Shown piece after piece: positions 8,081-16,361 of a stretch of 64,000 bases of DNA (position 1 is the stretch's first letter; each line of letters begins with the position of its first letter). The notes below the pieces were generated by a model, which was not told where the DNA came from, made no database searches, and worked only from the letters and a program-made list of their open reading frames with translations. The stretch comes from Devosia aurantiaca (lineage in GTDB: Bacteria; Pseudomonadota; Alphaproteobacteria; Rhizobiales; Devosiaceae), in NCBI RefSeq assembly GCF_011058215.1, contig NZ_JAALFG010000002.1, forward strand, positions 186,001 to 250,000, given 5' to 3'. Made by a program: the position numbers and the translations under genes.

Positions 8081-9420
8081 TTCCGCTTCCAGACGAACTG
8101 ATACCAGCTCGCCTGCAACACCAGCATCATCACGAAGCTCGCCGCATAAGCGACCCAGATGCCGGAAAGTCCAAGCCCCGTCTGGCTGAGCCAGACCGCG
8201 CCGGGGAGCTCGATCAGGAGAATACAGGCAAGCGACAACAGCATTGGCGCATAGACCGTGCCGCTGGCCCGCATGATGCCGGAAAAGACCACGCTCCACC
8301 CAAAGAACAGGATGCTCCACAGCACCACATGGAGCAGCGTCTCGGCGAGGTCGATCACCGCCGGATCGGTGATAAAGAGCGCCACCACGTGCTGGCTGAA
8401 AAGATAGGCAAGAACGATCAGCCCGCCGGTGATGACGAGATTGAGCACCAGCGCCGTCCGCGTGATCGCCTGCAGCTGTTCTTCATTGCGCGCGCCGATT
8501 GCCTGCGCCGCAAAGATCGAGGCCGCAATACCGATCGACATGGCCGGAAACTGCACATAGCTCATCACCTGCCCCAGCGCCCCATAGGCCGCCGTCGCAT
8601 CCGAGCCGAAGCGGTTGACCAGCCCCACGACCACGATACCGGCGATGGACGAAATTACCATCTGCAGCCCCGCCGGTACGCCGAGCTTGAGGATCAGCCC
8701 AAGCAGTTTCAGATCCGGCCGCAGCATTGCCCCGAGCAGCACCCGATCGGGTGCCAGCGGCATTTTCCGCGCGCGCATATAGATGAAGAGGAAAATCAGC
8801 ACGGTCATGAAGCCGGCAATCATCGCGACCGCAGCGGCGCGCACGCCAAGCTGCGGCAAACCTAACCAGCCCTGGATCAGCGCCGGCGTCACGAGAAGAC
8901 TGACGACCATGGACATGATCAGCGAGAACAGCGGCGTCACCGTATCGCCCACGCCGCGCAGGACCGAGGTCACGACGAGAAACAGGAAAAAGCCCGGCAT
9001 ACCGATCAAGACGATCCGCGCATAGCCCACCGAAAGCTCGCGGATATTGTCCGGCGCTCCCAGCACATTCATGATCTGCTCGGTCCAGATCCCGCCGGCG
9101 ATCGCCACGATCAAACCGAGCACCAGGGTTGCCACCAACGTCGTCCCGGCCACTTCCTTGACCTTGTCGACATTACGCGCGCCCCAGGCCTGGCCAATCA
9201 AAATCGTCGACCCGGCCGAAAGCCCGATGATGAAGCTCATGAGGAAGAACATGATCGGGAAAAACGTCGCCGTCGCCGCCAGCGCCTCGACGCCGATCAT
9301 CTGGCCGACATAGATCGAATTGACCGTGCCCGACAGCGCCTGAAGAATGTTCGAAGCCATCAGCGGGATCAGAAAGAAGCTGAACCGCTGCCACAGCGGC
9401 CTTGTTAATGTGTCGTTCAT
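8059..9420 (-). CDS. MATE family efflux transporter
   Basis: About 453 residues with twelve hydrophobic segments in two related halves, as in multidrug and toxic compound extrusion antiporters (NorM/DinF group). The N-terminal half shows the typical IPLMASNILQALSGTVNSIY and the second half LGVPAGLQMVISSIAGIVVV. These proteins export cationic drugs or metabolites in exchange for H+ or Na+; the substrate here is unknown. I use the ATG at 9420, which has GGAG 7 nt upstream, over an upstream ATG without one. Transcribed divergently from azlCD across a 187-bp gap. Confidence 0.93.
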   Translation of the reverse strand: MNDTLTRPLWQRFSFFLIPLMASNILQALSGTVNSIYVGQMIGVEALAATATFFPIMFFLMSFIIGLSAGSTILIGQAWGARNVDKVKEVAGTTLVATLVLGLIVAIAGGIWTEQIMNVLGAPDNIRELSVGYARIVLIGMPGFFLFLVVTSVLRGVGDTVTPLFSLIMSMVVSLLVTPALIQGWLGLPQLGVRAAAVAMIAGFMTVLIFLFIYMRARKMPLAPDRVLLGAMLRPDLKLLGLILKLGVPAGLQMVISSIAGIVVVGLVNRFGSDATAAYGALGQVMSYVQFPAMSIGIAASIFAAQAIGARNEEQLQAITRTALVLNLVITGGLIVLAYLFSQHVVALFITDPAVIDLAETLLHVVLWSILFFGWSVVFSGIMRASGTVYAPMLLSLACILLIELPGAVWLSQTGLGLSGIWVAYAASFVMMLVLQASWYQFVWKRKKIVALV

Positions 9421-9607
9421 AGAAGGGCTCCAGGACCTCAAAAAGGGTGTCATGCGGATGGCCCCAAAGGGACCTTTTCACACCTTCAAAAAGAGGTGCC
9501 GGCTGGACGGGCGCTGGAGGCTTGGCAATGACATGGCTGCTCTACGCTCCACTTTCCAGCACGTCAATCGCGCTGGAACGCTCCGGTTGCCATGCTAGAC
9601 AACGCTC

Positions 9608-10336
9608 ATGACGCAAGCCGCAAACCCCTTTGATTCCCGACGCAGTCAGTTTCTAGCCGGCGCCCGCGCCTGTCTTCCCGTGGCCATTTCAGTCGCCGCA
9701 TACGGCCTCGTCTGGGGCGTTCTGGCCCGCGGCGCTGGGCTGACCTTGACCGAGGCGGTGCTGATGAGCGGCCTTGTTTTCGCCGGCTCCGCGCAGTTCG
9801 TTGCACTCGATCTATGGACCGCGACACCCGCCACCCTGCCCATCGGCCCCATCGTCATCGCCACTTTGATCGTCAACCTTCGCTACCTGCTGCTGACCGC
9901 AACCCTGCGCCCGCTATACCCCAAAAAAGGCGTCTGGCGCGGTGCGCTCAGCATGTATCTCGTCACCGACGAAAACTGGGCCATGACCGTCGCTGCCATG
10001 CAGCGCGGCGGTGGCTCCGTCGCATTCCTGATGGGCGGCGGCGCCCTCGCCTGGATCTCCTGGATGAGCACCAATCTCATTGGCTATGGGCTGGGATCGG
10101 CCATCGACGACCCAGCCCGCTGGGGTCTCGATTTTGCCTTCACCGCCACGTTCCTGGCCCTATTGCTGGGCATGTGGAAAGGCCGCTCCGATCTCATTCC
10201 CTGGCTGGTCGCAGCACTTGCCGCCATCTTGACCTCTCGCCTCGTCGACGGCAGCTGGCACATCCTGGTGGGAGGACTTGCCGGTAGCCTCGTCGGCGCA
10301 GCATTGGAGACGCGCAAGCATGCTCACCAGTTCTGA
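9608..10336 (+). CDS. azlC: AzlC family branched-chain amino acid exporter, large subunit
   Basis: A 242-residue inner-membrane protein of the AzlC/YgaZ family. With the small partner AzlD it exports branched-chain amino acids or their analogues. The segment ISVAAYGLVWGVLARGAGLT near residue 30 and SGLVFAGSAQFVALDLW are typical. Several hydrophobic helices follow (LRYLLLTATLRPL is the conserved cytoplasmic loop). The stop codon overlaps the azlD start by 17 bp, so the pair is translationally coupled. No clear Shine-Dalgarno site is seen before the ATG. Confidence 0.93.
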   Translation: MTQAANPFDSRRSQFLAGARACLPVAISVAAYGLVWGVLARGAGLTLTEAVLMSGLVFAGSAQFVALDLWTATPATLPIGPIVIATLIVNLRYLLLTATLRPLYPKKGVWRGALSMYLVTDENWAMTVAAMQRGGGSVAFLMGGGALAWISWMSTNLIGYGLGSAIDDPARWGLDFAFTATFLALLLGMWKGRSDLIPWLVAALAAILTSRLVDGSWHILVGGLAGSLVGAALETRKHAHQF

Positions 10337-10628
10337 GGCGCTCGCCGCCATCATCGGAATGGCGCTGGTGACCATCGCCATCAAGGCCAGCGGCCTGCTC
10401 CTTGCCGATCGCTTGCCGACCCAAGGCTTTGCCGCCGCCTGGCTCCGTCACATTCCCGGCGCCGTGCTCGCGGCACTCGTCGCGCCCGCGATCGCCACCG
10501 GCAGCCCAGCCGAACTCGTGGCCGCCCTGGCCACAGGCCTCGTCTTCATCATTACCAGAAACCTCTTTGCCGCCATGGCCAGCGGCGTTCTCGCCGTCTA
10601 CCTGATGCGTCTGTGGCTCGGCGCCTAA
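10320..10628 (+). CDS. azlD: AzlD family transporter small subunit
   Basis: A 102-residue membrane protein with about four hydrophobic segments, the usual size for AzlD (YgaH-like). It forms the small subunit of the AzlCD branched-chain amino acid exporter. The motif AAWLRHIPGAVLAALVAPAI (about residues 37-56) matches the family's conserved RxxPxAVLxAL pattern. It starts inside the end of azlC. The tRNA-Leu gene follows 54 bp downstream. Confidence 0.92.
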   Translation: MLTSSEALAAIIGMALVTIAIKASGLLLADRLPTQGFAAAWLRHIPGAVLAALVAPAIATGSPAELVAALATGLVFIITRNLFAAMASGVLAVYLMRLWLGA

Positions 10629-10682
10629 AACCGGTCGAGACCAGTTGCGCGGATCAGCACTCTCGGCTAACACCCTAGCCGT

Positions 10683-10765
10683 GCCCCTCTGGCGGAATGG
10701 TAGACGCAGAGGACTCAAAATCCTCCGTCGCAAGACGTGCCGGTTCGAGTCCGGCGGGGGCACCA
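10683..10765 (+). tRNA. tRNA-Leu (anticodon CAA)
   Basis: A type II tRNA with D-arm GCGGAATGGTAGACGC, anticodon stem GAGGA/TCCTC around loop CTCAAAA (anticodon CAA, reads UUG), long variable arm CGTC-GCAA-GACG, T-arm GCCGG-TTCGAGT-CCGGC, and an encoded CCA end. The 5' acceptor strand GCCCCTC needs seven partner bases, but only six (GGGGGC) lie between the T-stem and the ACCA end. One G is therefore missing from the G5 run at 10756-10760, probably by sequence error. Confidence 0.95.
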
Positions 10766-10815
10766 TTCATTTCAATGATGTGCTCTGTGCCGCCGGTCAC
10801 CCATAAGGACGGACC

Positions 10816-11049
10816 ATGCCGACTCTGTTCTATGCGCAAGGTTTCCGGCAGAAAGGTCGCGCCGTAGAGCCCGACGCGCCACAGCAGTATAAAAGCGCCG
10901 AGAAGGCGATTGCCGCAGCCGAGCGGATCGCGCCCTCACGTGTCGGCGTCTGGGCCTATTGCGCCAATGTGGACGTCGAAGCTGACACCTACGACGAGCC
11001 GGTCGTGCTCTTCAAAGCAGGCACCCTGCCCGATGGCGTCGCGGACTGA
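10816..11049 (+). CDS. Small hypothetical protein
   Basis: Not recognised by function. A 77-residue soluble protein (MPTLFYAQGFRQKGRAVEPD...) with AAGGACGG before the ATG. A helical stretch SAEKAIAAAERIAPSRVGVW is followed by a beta-like end (VDVEADTYDEPVVLFKAG). The layout, in which an alpha-helical segment is followed by a strand that reports a value or flag, recalls small conserved Rhizobiales proteins of unknown role. It has no signal peptide or cysteine motif. It converges on another small gene only 2 bp away. Confidence 0.75.
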   Translation: MPTLFYAQGFRQKGRAVEPDAPQQYKSAEKAIAAAERIAPSRVGVWAYCANVDVEADTYDEPVVLFKAGTLPDGVAD

Positions 11050-11051
11050 GC

Positions 11052-11273
11052 TCAAGCCGCGAGGCGCTGCTTGGCTTGGAGATAGGCGAGGATTCGCTCG
11101 GCACCGATTTCATCGAGCAGGTGCCGGCACGGGCGCCAGATCGCATCGACAGGATTGGCCGCGCGCATCACCAGACGTCCATTGACGAGGTCAAAATGGA
11201 CATTGGCAGACTCAGCCAGATCGAGGAATTCGGCGACGAACTGGTCCGGCATTTCTTGGGTTGTAAGGGACAT
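11052..11273 (-). CDS. Small hypothetical protein
   Basis: Not recognised. 73 residues (MSLTTQEMPDQFVAEFLDLA...), soluble and mildly acidic at the N-terminus. The middle reads FDLVNGRLVMRAANPVDAIW, suggesting a small beta-hairpin, then a helix (LDEIGAERILAYLQAKQRLA). GAGG lies 6 nt before the ATG. Gene density and the ribosome site support it as a real gene; nothing in the neighbourhood suggests a role. Confidence 0.65.
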   Translation of the reverse strand: MSLTTQEMPDQFVAEFLDLAESANVHFDLVNGRLVMRAANPVDAIWRPCRHLLDEIGAERILAYLQAKQRLAA

Positions 11274-11360
11274 TGCTTGCCTCGCATTTGATGCAAAAAC
11301 AATGTGTCTGATGCCGCTTCTGCTCCGGCAGATCGCTGAACATGGTTAGCGAAGGGTAAA

Positions 11361-11390
11361 CGCCTGCCGAGGGCATCTCTTCGGCAGGCG
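11361..11390 (-). terminator. Terminator after the secreted protein gene
   Basis: CGCCTGCCGA and TCGGCAGGCG form a perfect 10-bp stem with a 10-nt loop, 10 bp after the stop codon on the minus strand; TTTACC follows. Confidence 0.7.
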
Positions 11391-11399
11391 CTGTTTGTC

Positions 11400-11885
11400 T
11401 TAGTTCATCAACACGCCGTTTATCGTCAGCGAACCGGCCGTCAACGACAGCGCTACACTTGGTGCGCCATAGGTCGACTGCGAGAACGACACCGAAGTCA
11501 CCTTGGCGTCGGTGATCTCATAGGTGACTTCTTCGCCCGCTTCCGAACCATCGGTGCCGATAATGGTGATCGTGCGGGTCTCGTTCTTGTCCTTGCCTTC
11601 CGTCTGCGACGTCCATTCCAATAGGTCGGCGTTGATCGGCGTGATCGCTGAAAGCGACAGCGAGAAGTCGATCGAGGACGGAACGTCGTCATAGCCTTCG
11701 ATAGTCGAGACATAGAAGGATGCATCGCCGACTGTATATTCGAGTTCCTCGCCGTCGGCGGAGGAAACGATCAGCTTGGCAGGCGCGAAAGTCGCGGTAT
11801 CCTGCGCCACGGCAATCGGGGCGGTGGCAAGTAGGCTCAAAGCCATGGCAGCAGCGCCAAGGGGCAGAGTCAGTCGGCTAAACAT
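11400..11885 (-). CDS. Secreted beta-rich hypothetical protein
   Basis: A 161-residue exported protein. The N-terminus MFSRLTLPLGAAAMALSLLA continues to a signal-peptidase site near TAPIAVAQ-DT. The mature part is acidic, rich in Ser/Thr and lacks cysteine. Alternating strands such as EEVTYEITDAKVTSVSFSQS and a C-terminal SLTAGSLTINGV suggest a beta-barrel or beta-sandwich. The pattern of strands loosely recalls Hcp or tail-tube proteins, but no secretion genes are nearby, so this is only a fold guess. AGGGAG precedes the ATG and a terminator follows: a monocistronic gene. Confidence 0.72.
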   Translation of the reverse strand: MFSRLTLPLGAAAMALSLLATAPIAVAQDTATFAPAKLIVSSADGEELEYTVGDASFYVSTIEGYDDVPSSIDFSLSLSAITPINADLLEWTSQTEGKDKNETRTITIIGTDGSEAGEEVTYEITDAKVTSVSFSQSTYGAPSVALSLTAGSLTINGVLMN

Positions 11886-11956
11886 CAGTGTTCTCCCTAT
11901 GATGTTGGCCAAGACATGCGAGAGCTTGCGACCGGAAGTCAAGCAACCGATTTATG

Positions 11957-14410
11957 TCACTGAAAGCCGAGGAAAGTTCCGTTGCCGGTGGGCTGGGTCA
12001 TGTAGCCAGCGCCATACTGCTGCTGCATCATCTGCTCGCGCTGCATCTGGTCGAACGAGGCTACGTCGAGGCCGATTACCGACGTCATCGAGTTCGGCCC
12101 GGTACCCGGCTTGAATGCCTCGGCAATTGCAGATTCGCCCTGGTAAGCCTCGACACCGGTATTCGGATTGATCCAGGCCGTCTGCATGCCAGAGGGCACG
12201 TTGAACGGCGTCGCCGGCTTGCCTTGGAGCGCCTTCGCCATGAATTCGGTGAAGATCGGCACAGCCATGCCGCCGCCGGTCGAGGCCGAACCCATGGACC
12301 GCGGCTGGTCGTAGCCGACATAAACGCCGACCGCCATTTCGGGCGTGAAGCCCACGAACCAGGCGTCCTTATAATCGTTGGTCGTGCCGGTCTTGCCGGC
12401 CACCGGACGGTTCAGCGACTTAGCAGCCGTACCGGTGCCGCGCTGGACCACGCCTTCCATCATCGACGTAATCTGGTAGGCCGTCATCGGATCCAAAACC
12501 TGCTGGCGATTGTCAATGATTCGTGGCTCGCCCTGGCCATGCCAGTCCGTCGCGACGCAGCCATCGCAGACACGCTCGTCGTGGCGATACACGGTCTTGC
12601 CATAACGGTCCTGGATGCGGTCGATGAGCGTCGGCTGGATCTTTCGACCGCCATTGGCGATCGTTGCATAGGCCGAGGTCATGCGCATTGCGGTGGTTTC
12701 ACCGGCACCCAGCGACATGGCGAGAACCGGCTGCATGTCGTCGTATATGCCGAAAAGCCGGGCATAATCAGCAATCAACGGCATGCCGATCTCTCGTGCC
12801 AGGCGCACCGTCATGACGTTACGGCTGCGCTCGATACCGCGGCGCAGCGTCTGTGGACCATAAAACTCTTGGGCATAGTTCTCCGGACGCCACACCGAAC
12901 CGTCAGCCATGCGCACTTCCACCGGTGCGTCGAGCACGACCGACGCCGGCGTATAGCCATTGTCGAGAGCCGCTGCATAAACGAAGGGCTTGAACGATGA
13001 CCCGGGCTGCCGCAGAGCCTGCGTGGCGCGGTTGAACTCGCTTTCGGCAAAAGAGAAGCCACCAACCATGGCCAGGACACGGCCCGTGCGGGGATCCATG
13101 GCTACCAGCGCGCCTTCAACCTCAGGCACCTGTTCCAGCGTGTAAATTCCGTCCTTGCCGTCCACCGGAGAGACGTACACAACGTCGCCAACCTTGAGGA
13201 GGCTCTGGACCGGCTGCGAAACCCATTTGATCTCGGGGCCCGACAACGTGCCTTCGACACGCGAAGACGAACTGCGGCCATCCACATCGCTTTCCGGGCG
13301 AAGCCCAATGCGAGCCGAGTTGTTGCCCACCTCCAGCACAACGGCCAGCTGCCATTCGGGAACGTCGCTCAGCGGCTGGACGGTGGTGACCGCAGCGCCC
13401 CAGTCCTCGCCGAGCTCAACGCTCGCGACCGGTCCACGGAAGCCGCGACCGTGATCATAGCTGATCAAGCCATCCATCAAGGCGCGGCGCGCATATTCCT
13501 GGAGGCGCGGCTCGAGCGTCGTGCGAACGGAGAGCCCACCGCCATAAAGCTGGTCTTCGCCATAGAGCTTGGCCAACTCGCGGCGCACTTCCTCGGTAAA
13601 ATACTCCGCCGAATAAAGCTGGCTGCCTGCGGCACGCGGAATGACGTTGAGCGGCTCCTGCTTGGCGAGCGAAGCTTCTTCGTAGCTCACATAGCCATTC
13701 TCGACCATACGATCGATCACCCAGTTCCGTCGCTCGATCGCTTGCTCGGTGCGGCGGAACGGATGGTAATTGTTCGGCCCTTTGGGGAGCGCGGCGATAT
13801 AGGCGGCCTCAGGCAAGGTGAGCTGATAAAGCGCCTTGTCGAAGTAGTTCAAGGCCGCAGCTGCGACGCCATACGAGTTCAGCCCCAGAAAAATTTCGTT
13901 GAGATAGAGTTCGAGAATTTTGTCCTTGGTGAAGGTCGACTCGATGCGCAGCGCCAGGATCGCTTCTTGGATCTTGCGGTCCCAGGTCTGCTCCGAGCTG
14001 AGCAGAAAGTTCTTGGCGACCTGTTGCGTAATTGACGAGCCGCCGCCCTGGATCGAGCTGTCGCCATCCATCCGCGCCATGAGATTGTCGCGCAGGGCAC
14101 GGACAATACCGTCGACGGCGATGCCGCTATGCTTGTAGAAATCCTTATCTTCCGCCGAAAGAAAAGCATTCACGAGCAGCGGTGGCACCGTTTCGACCGG
14201 CTGGAACAGCCGGCGCTCGCGCGCGTATTCGGCAAGCAATGTTCCGTCAGCGGCGTGAACGCGCGTCGTCACCGGCGGCTGATAGTCCTTGAGCACGGTA
14301 TAGTCCGGCAGCTGTGCCATTACGGTGATCAAATACACCGCGGCTGCCGCAACACCACCCAGCGCCACGAACATGCCAAAACCGAACAGCCAACCGAGCA
14401 AACGAAACAT
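11957..14410 (-). CDS. mrcA: Penicillin-binding protein 1A (bifunctional)
   Basis: An 817-residue class A penicillin-binding protein that polymerises and cross-links peptidoglycan. A single N-terminal membrane anchor (about residues 8-32) precedes the GT51 glycosyltransferase domain (EDKDFYKHSGI, then GGSSITQQVAKNFLL). The transpeptidase domain has the active serine in SSFKPFVYAAALD (SxxK), SRNVMTVRLA (SxN) and KTGTTND (KTG). An OB-like insert lies between them, as in the PBP1A family. It is encoded in the same direction as the amidase gene 95 bp upstream, so both may be expressed together for cell-wall growth. Confidence 0.96.
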   Translation of the reverse strand: MFRLLGWLFGFGMFVALGGVAAAAVYLITVMAQLPDYTVLKDYQPPVTTRVHAADGTLLAEYARERRLFQPVETVPPLLVNAFLSAEDKDFYKHSGIAVDGIVRALRDNLMARMDGDSSIQGGGSSITQQVAKNFLLSSEQTWDRKIQEAILALRIESTFTKDKILELYLNEIFLGLNSYGVAAAALNYFDKALYQLTLPEAAYIAALPKGPNNYHPFRRTEQAIERRNWVIDRMVENGYVSYEEASLAKQEPLNVIPRAAGSQLYSAEYFTEEVRRELAKLYGEDQLYGGGLSVRTTLEPRLQEYARRALMDGLISYDHGRGFRGPVASVELGEDWGAAVTTVQPLSDVPEWQLAVVLEVGNNSARIGLRPESDVDGRSSSSRVEGTLSGPEIKWVSQPVQSLLKVGDVVYVSPVDGKDGIYTLEQVPEVEGALVAMDPRTGRVLAMVGGFSFAESEFNRATQALRQPGSSFKPFVYAAALDNGYTPASVVLDAPVEVRMADGSVWRPENYAQEFYGPQTLRRGIERSRNVMTVRLAREIGMPLIADYARLFGIYDDMQPVLAMSLGAGETTAMRMTSAYATIANGGRKIQPTLIDRIQDRYGKTVYRHDERVCDGCVATDWHGQGEPRIIDNRQQVLDPMTAYQITSMMEGVVQRGTGTAAKSLNRPVAGKTGTTNDYKDAWFVGFTPEMAVGVYVGYDQPRSMGSASTGGGMAVPIFTEFMAKALQGKPATPFNVPSGMQTAWINPNTGVEAYQGESAIAEAFKPGTGPNSMTSVIGLDVASFDQMQREQMMQQQYGAGYMTQPTGNGTFLGFQ

Positions 14411-14505
14411 CTAGACGCATACCTCTGGCCGCAGAAGGTGCAGCCACCCAGAATCATACCAGAAGCGAACTGACGGGCGGATTACATTGGCTTGATCAAG
14501 GAAGC

Positions 14506-15768
14506 TCACGGCTCTCCCTCGAGACTGTCGAAATAAGTGGAGATACCCCGCGCGATCGCTTCCGCAGTGCGGTCGCGCCAATCTGATTGCATCAGGTTGG
14601 TTATGTCGTCGGCATTGGAGAGAAAACCAAGTTCCACCAACACCGATGGCACGTCCGGCGCCTGAAGCACGAAGAAGTCTGCCTGTCGCACCGGGAAGCG
14701 CCGCAGCGCGACGCTCGGCTCCAGTTGGTGCACGATCGACTGGGCCGCCTGGAACGACTGAACCCGCATTTCTCGCCGCATCAGGTCGAGCAGGATGTCG
14801 ACCACCTCCGGCGCCATCAGCGGCACTGTAAAGCCCGCGATCACATCCGACTTGTTCTCGGTATCGGCTAGGACTTTGTCGAGCACGTCGGTGGCATTCT
14901 CGTCGCGGGTATAGACGGAAGCACCTCGGATCTCCGGCTGTTGGAAACTGTCAGCATGAACGGAGATAAAGATGTCAGCTTTGTTGGTCCGCGCGAGCGC
15001 GACGCGCTCCTCAAGCCGCAGATAAGTGTCGTCCTCACGGGTCAGGGCGACATCGAATCGACCGGACTCGACCAGCAACTCCTGCAGCCGCAGCGAGAAG
15101 GCGAGAACGATATCCTTCTCCTTGACCCCCTGCGCCGTCTCGGCACCGCTGTCGATCCCACCATGCCCCGGATCGATCACCACCAAAGGCCTTGTATCGG
15201 CAGGCAGTTCCGAACCACCCGGCGGCGTCTGCTCCGCCGTCACGACCGTCGCGGTAGCCGCCTGGTCGCGCTCGACATTGGTCGCGAACTCTTCAGCCGT
15301 CGCCGGAATGATGTCGACGACAAGCCGCGCCGGCTGCCCCTCGAACGGGTCCAGCACATAGGCCTGCTGCACCTGCGCCGGAGACGAAAGCGTCAGCGTC
15401 GTGCGCACCCGGTCGGCCGCAGCTTGCTCGATCGTGTAAGCCGAGACCAGGCCTTCACCGGAAGGCACGCCTTCAGGCGCAACCGAAAAGGTCCCTGCCC
15501 TGACATCGATCGAAAGCCTGTCAGGCCCACTGAGCGACACGAAGGAATATTCAGTCTTGGCGGCCAGATCGATCACCAGTCGGGCGCGATCCGCCGTGGC
15601 CGTGACACGCGCGTCGATCACATTGGGCAGAGGCGGCAGGGCCGCCAGCTGCGCCACAATTGCGGGAACTTCCGACGCTGGCGCCGCCTCCTGGCCCAAC
15701 GCCGAAGCGGACAAAAACAACGTGGCGCAGAGCGTCAGTGCAAGGCGAATGGATATGTGCTTGGCCAA
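14506..15768 (-). CDS. N-acetylmuramoyl-L-alanine amidase (AmiC type)
   Basis: A 420-residue periplasmic zinc amidase that cleaves the bond between muramic acid and the stem peptide at cell division. A signal peptide (LALTLCATLFLSASALGQ) is followed by an AMIN domain (about residues 45-150), which targets the septum, and an Amidase_3 domain. Zinc ligands are visible in VIDPGHGGIDSG, in the glutamate of LRLEERVALAR, and in ISVHADSF. The only well-placed start is a TTG with GGGGA upstream. In E. coli, AmiC activity depends on NlpD; no such activator is in the window. Confidence 0.93.
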   Translation of the reverse strand: MAKHISIRLALTLCATLFLSASALGQEAAPASEVPAIVAQLAALPPLPNVIDARVTATADRARLVIDLAAKTEYSFVSLSGPDRLSIDVRAGTFSVAPEGVPSGEGLVSAYTIEQAAADRVRTTLTLSSPAQVQQAYVLDPFEGQPARLVVDIIPATAEEFATNVERDQAATATVVTAEQTPPGGSELPADTRPLVVIDPGHGGIDSGAETAQGVKEKDIVLAFSLRLQELLVESGRFDVALTREDDTYLRLEERVALARTNKADIFISVHADSFQQPEIRGASVYTRDENATDVLDKVLADTENKSDVIAGFTVPLMAPEVVDILLDLMRREMRVQSFQAAQSIVHQLEPSVALRRFPVRQADFFVLQAPDVPSVLVELGFLSNADDITNLMQSDWRDRTAEAIARGISTYFDSLEGEP

Positions 15769-16361
15769 GCTTGGACCGGTCCCCGAAATCTCTGATCAGC
15801 TTTGCCGTCACCTTGCGGCGATTCTTCGGCGAATGCGCCTTATGCGATGATTTGCGGTCCCGGCCAATAAAGCCTGCCGCAAATCCGTGTGCGCACTGCC
15901 CTTTTGACTTTCCTGTTGCCAATCTGGCGCAACTTTCCTACACGCTTATAAGGCAAGGCGCGTGTGCGCCATGATCGTTTTCAGGGCATCTCGTCGCTCT
16001 CTATGGCATGGCGCAGATCGGACGGAGTGGCTTAGGCCCGAAGTTCGGAACGATAGTTGCGGTTCAGCGCCTGCGACGAAGAATTTCGGCTCCCAACGAG
16101 CCGGACGGTGGCTCGAGTAGCGTCAGCCATCCAAATGGAAGAGGTCATATGGCCCGCAGACGAACAAAGCGCGATGCGATCGAAGCAGTCGATTGCCGTT
16201 TTGTTTCGCCTTCGATGCCGGCCGTGACCGTCAATACCCGAGCGCTGAACGTGACAGGTTCGCGCCCATCATCTCTCAACCAATTCGCCCCGCAATGCGC
16301 CACACCCAGGATGCCGCCTATTCGGCGTCCCTTGTGGGCGCGCGGGTGCGCGGAGTTCATT
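15769..16361. other. 593-bp intergenic region, amiC/rne divergent control and rne leader
   Basis: No credible gene is present. The region separates the amidase gene (minus) from rne (plus). It contains A/T-rich TTATAAGG at 15946-15953 behind TTGCCA at 15917, a possible promoter facing rne. That would leave a leader of about 400 nt. Long rne leaders are used for autoregulation by RNase E in enterobacteria; a comparable role here is only an inference. Confidence 0.5.
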
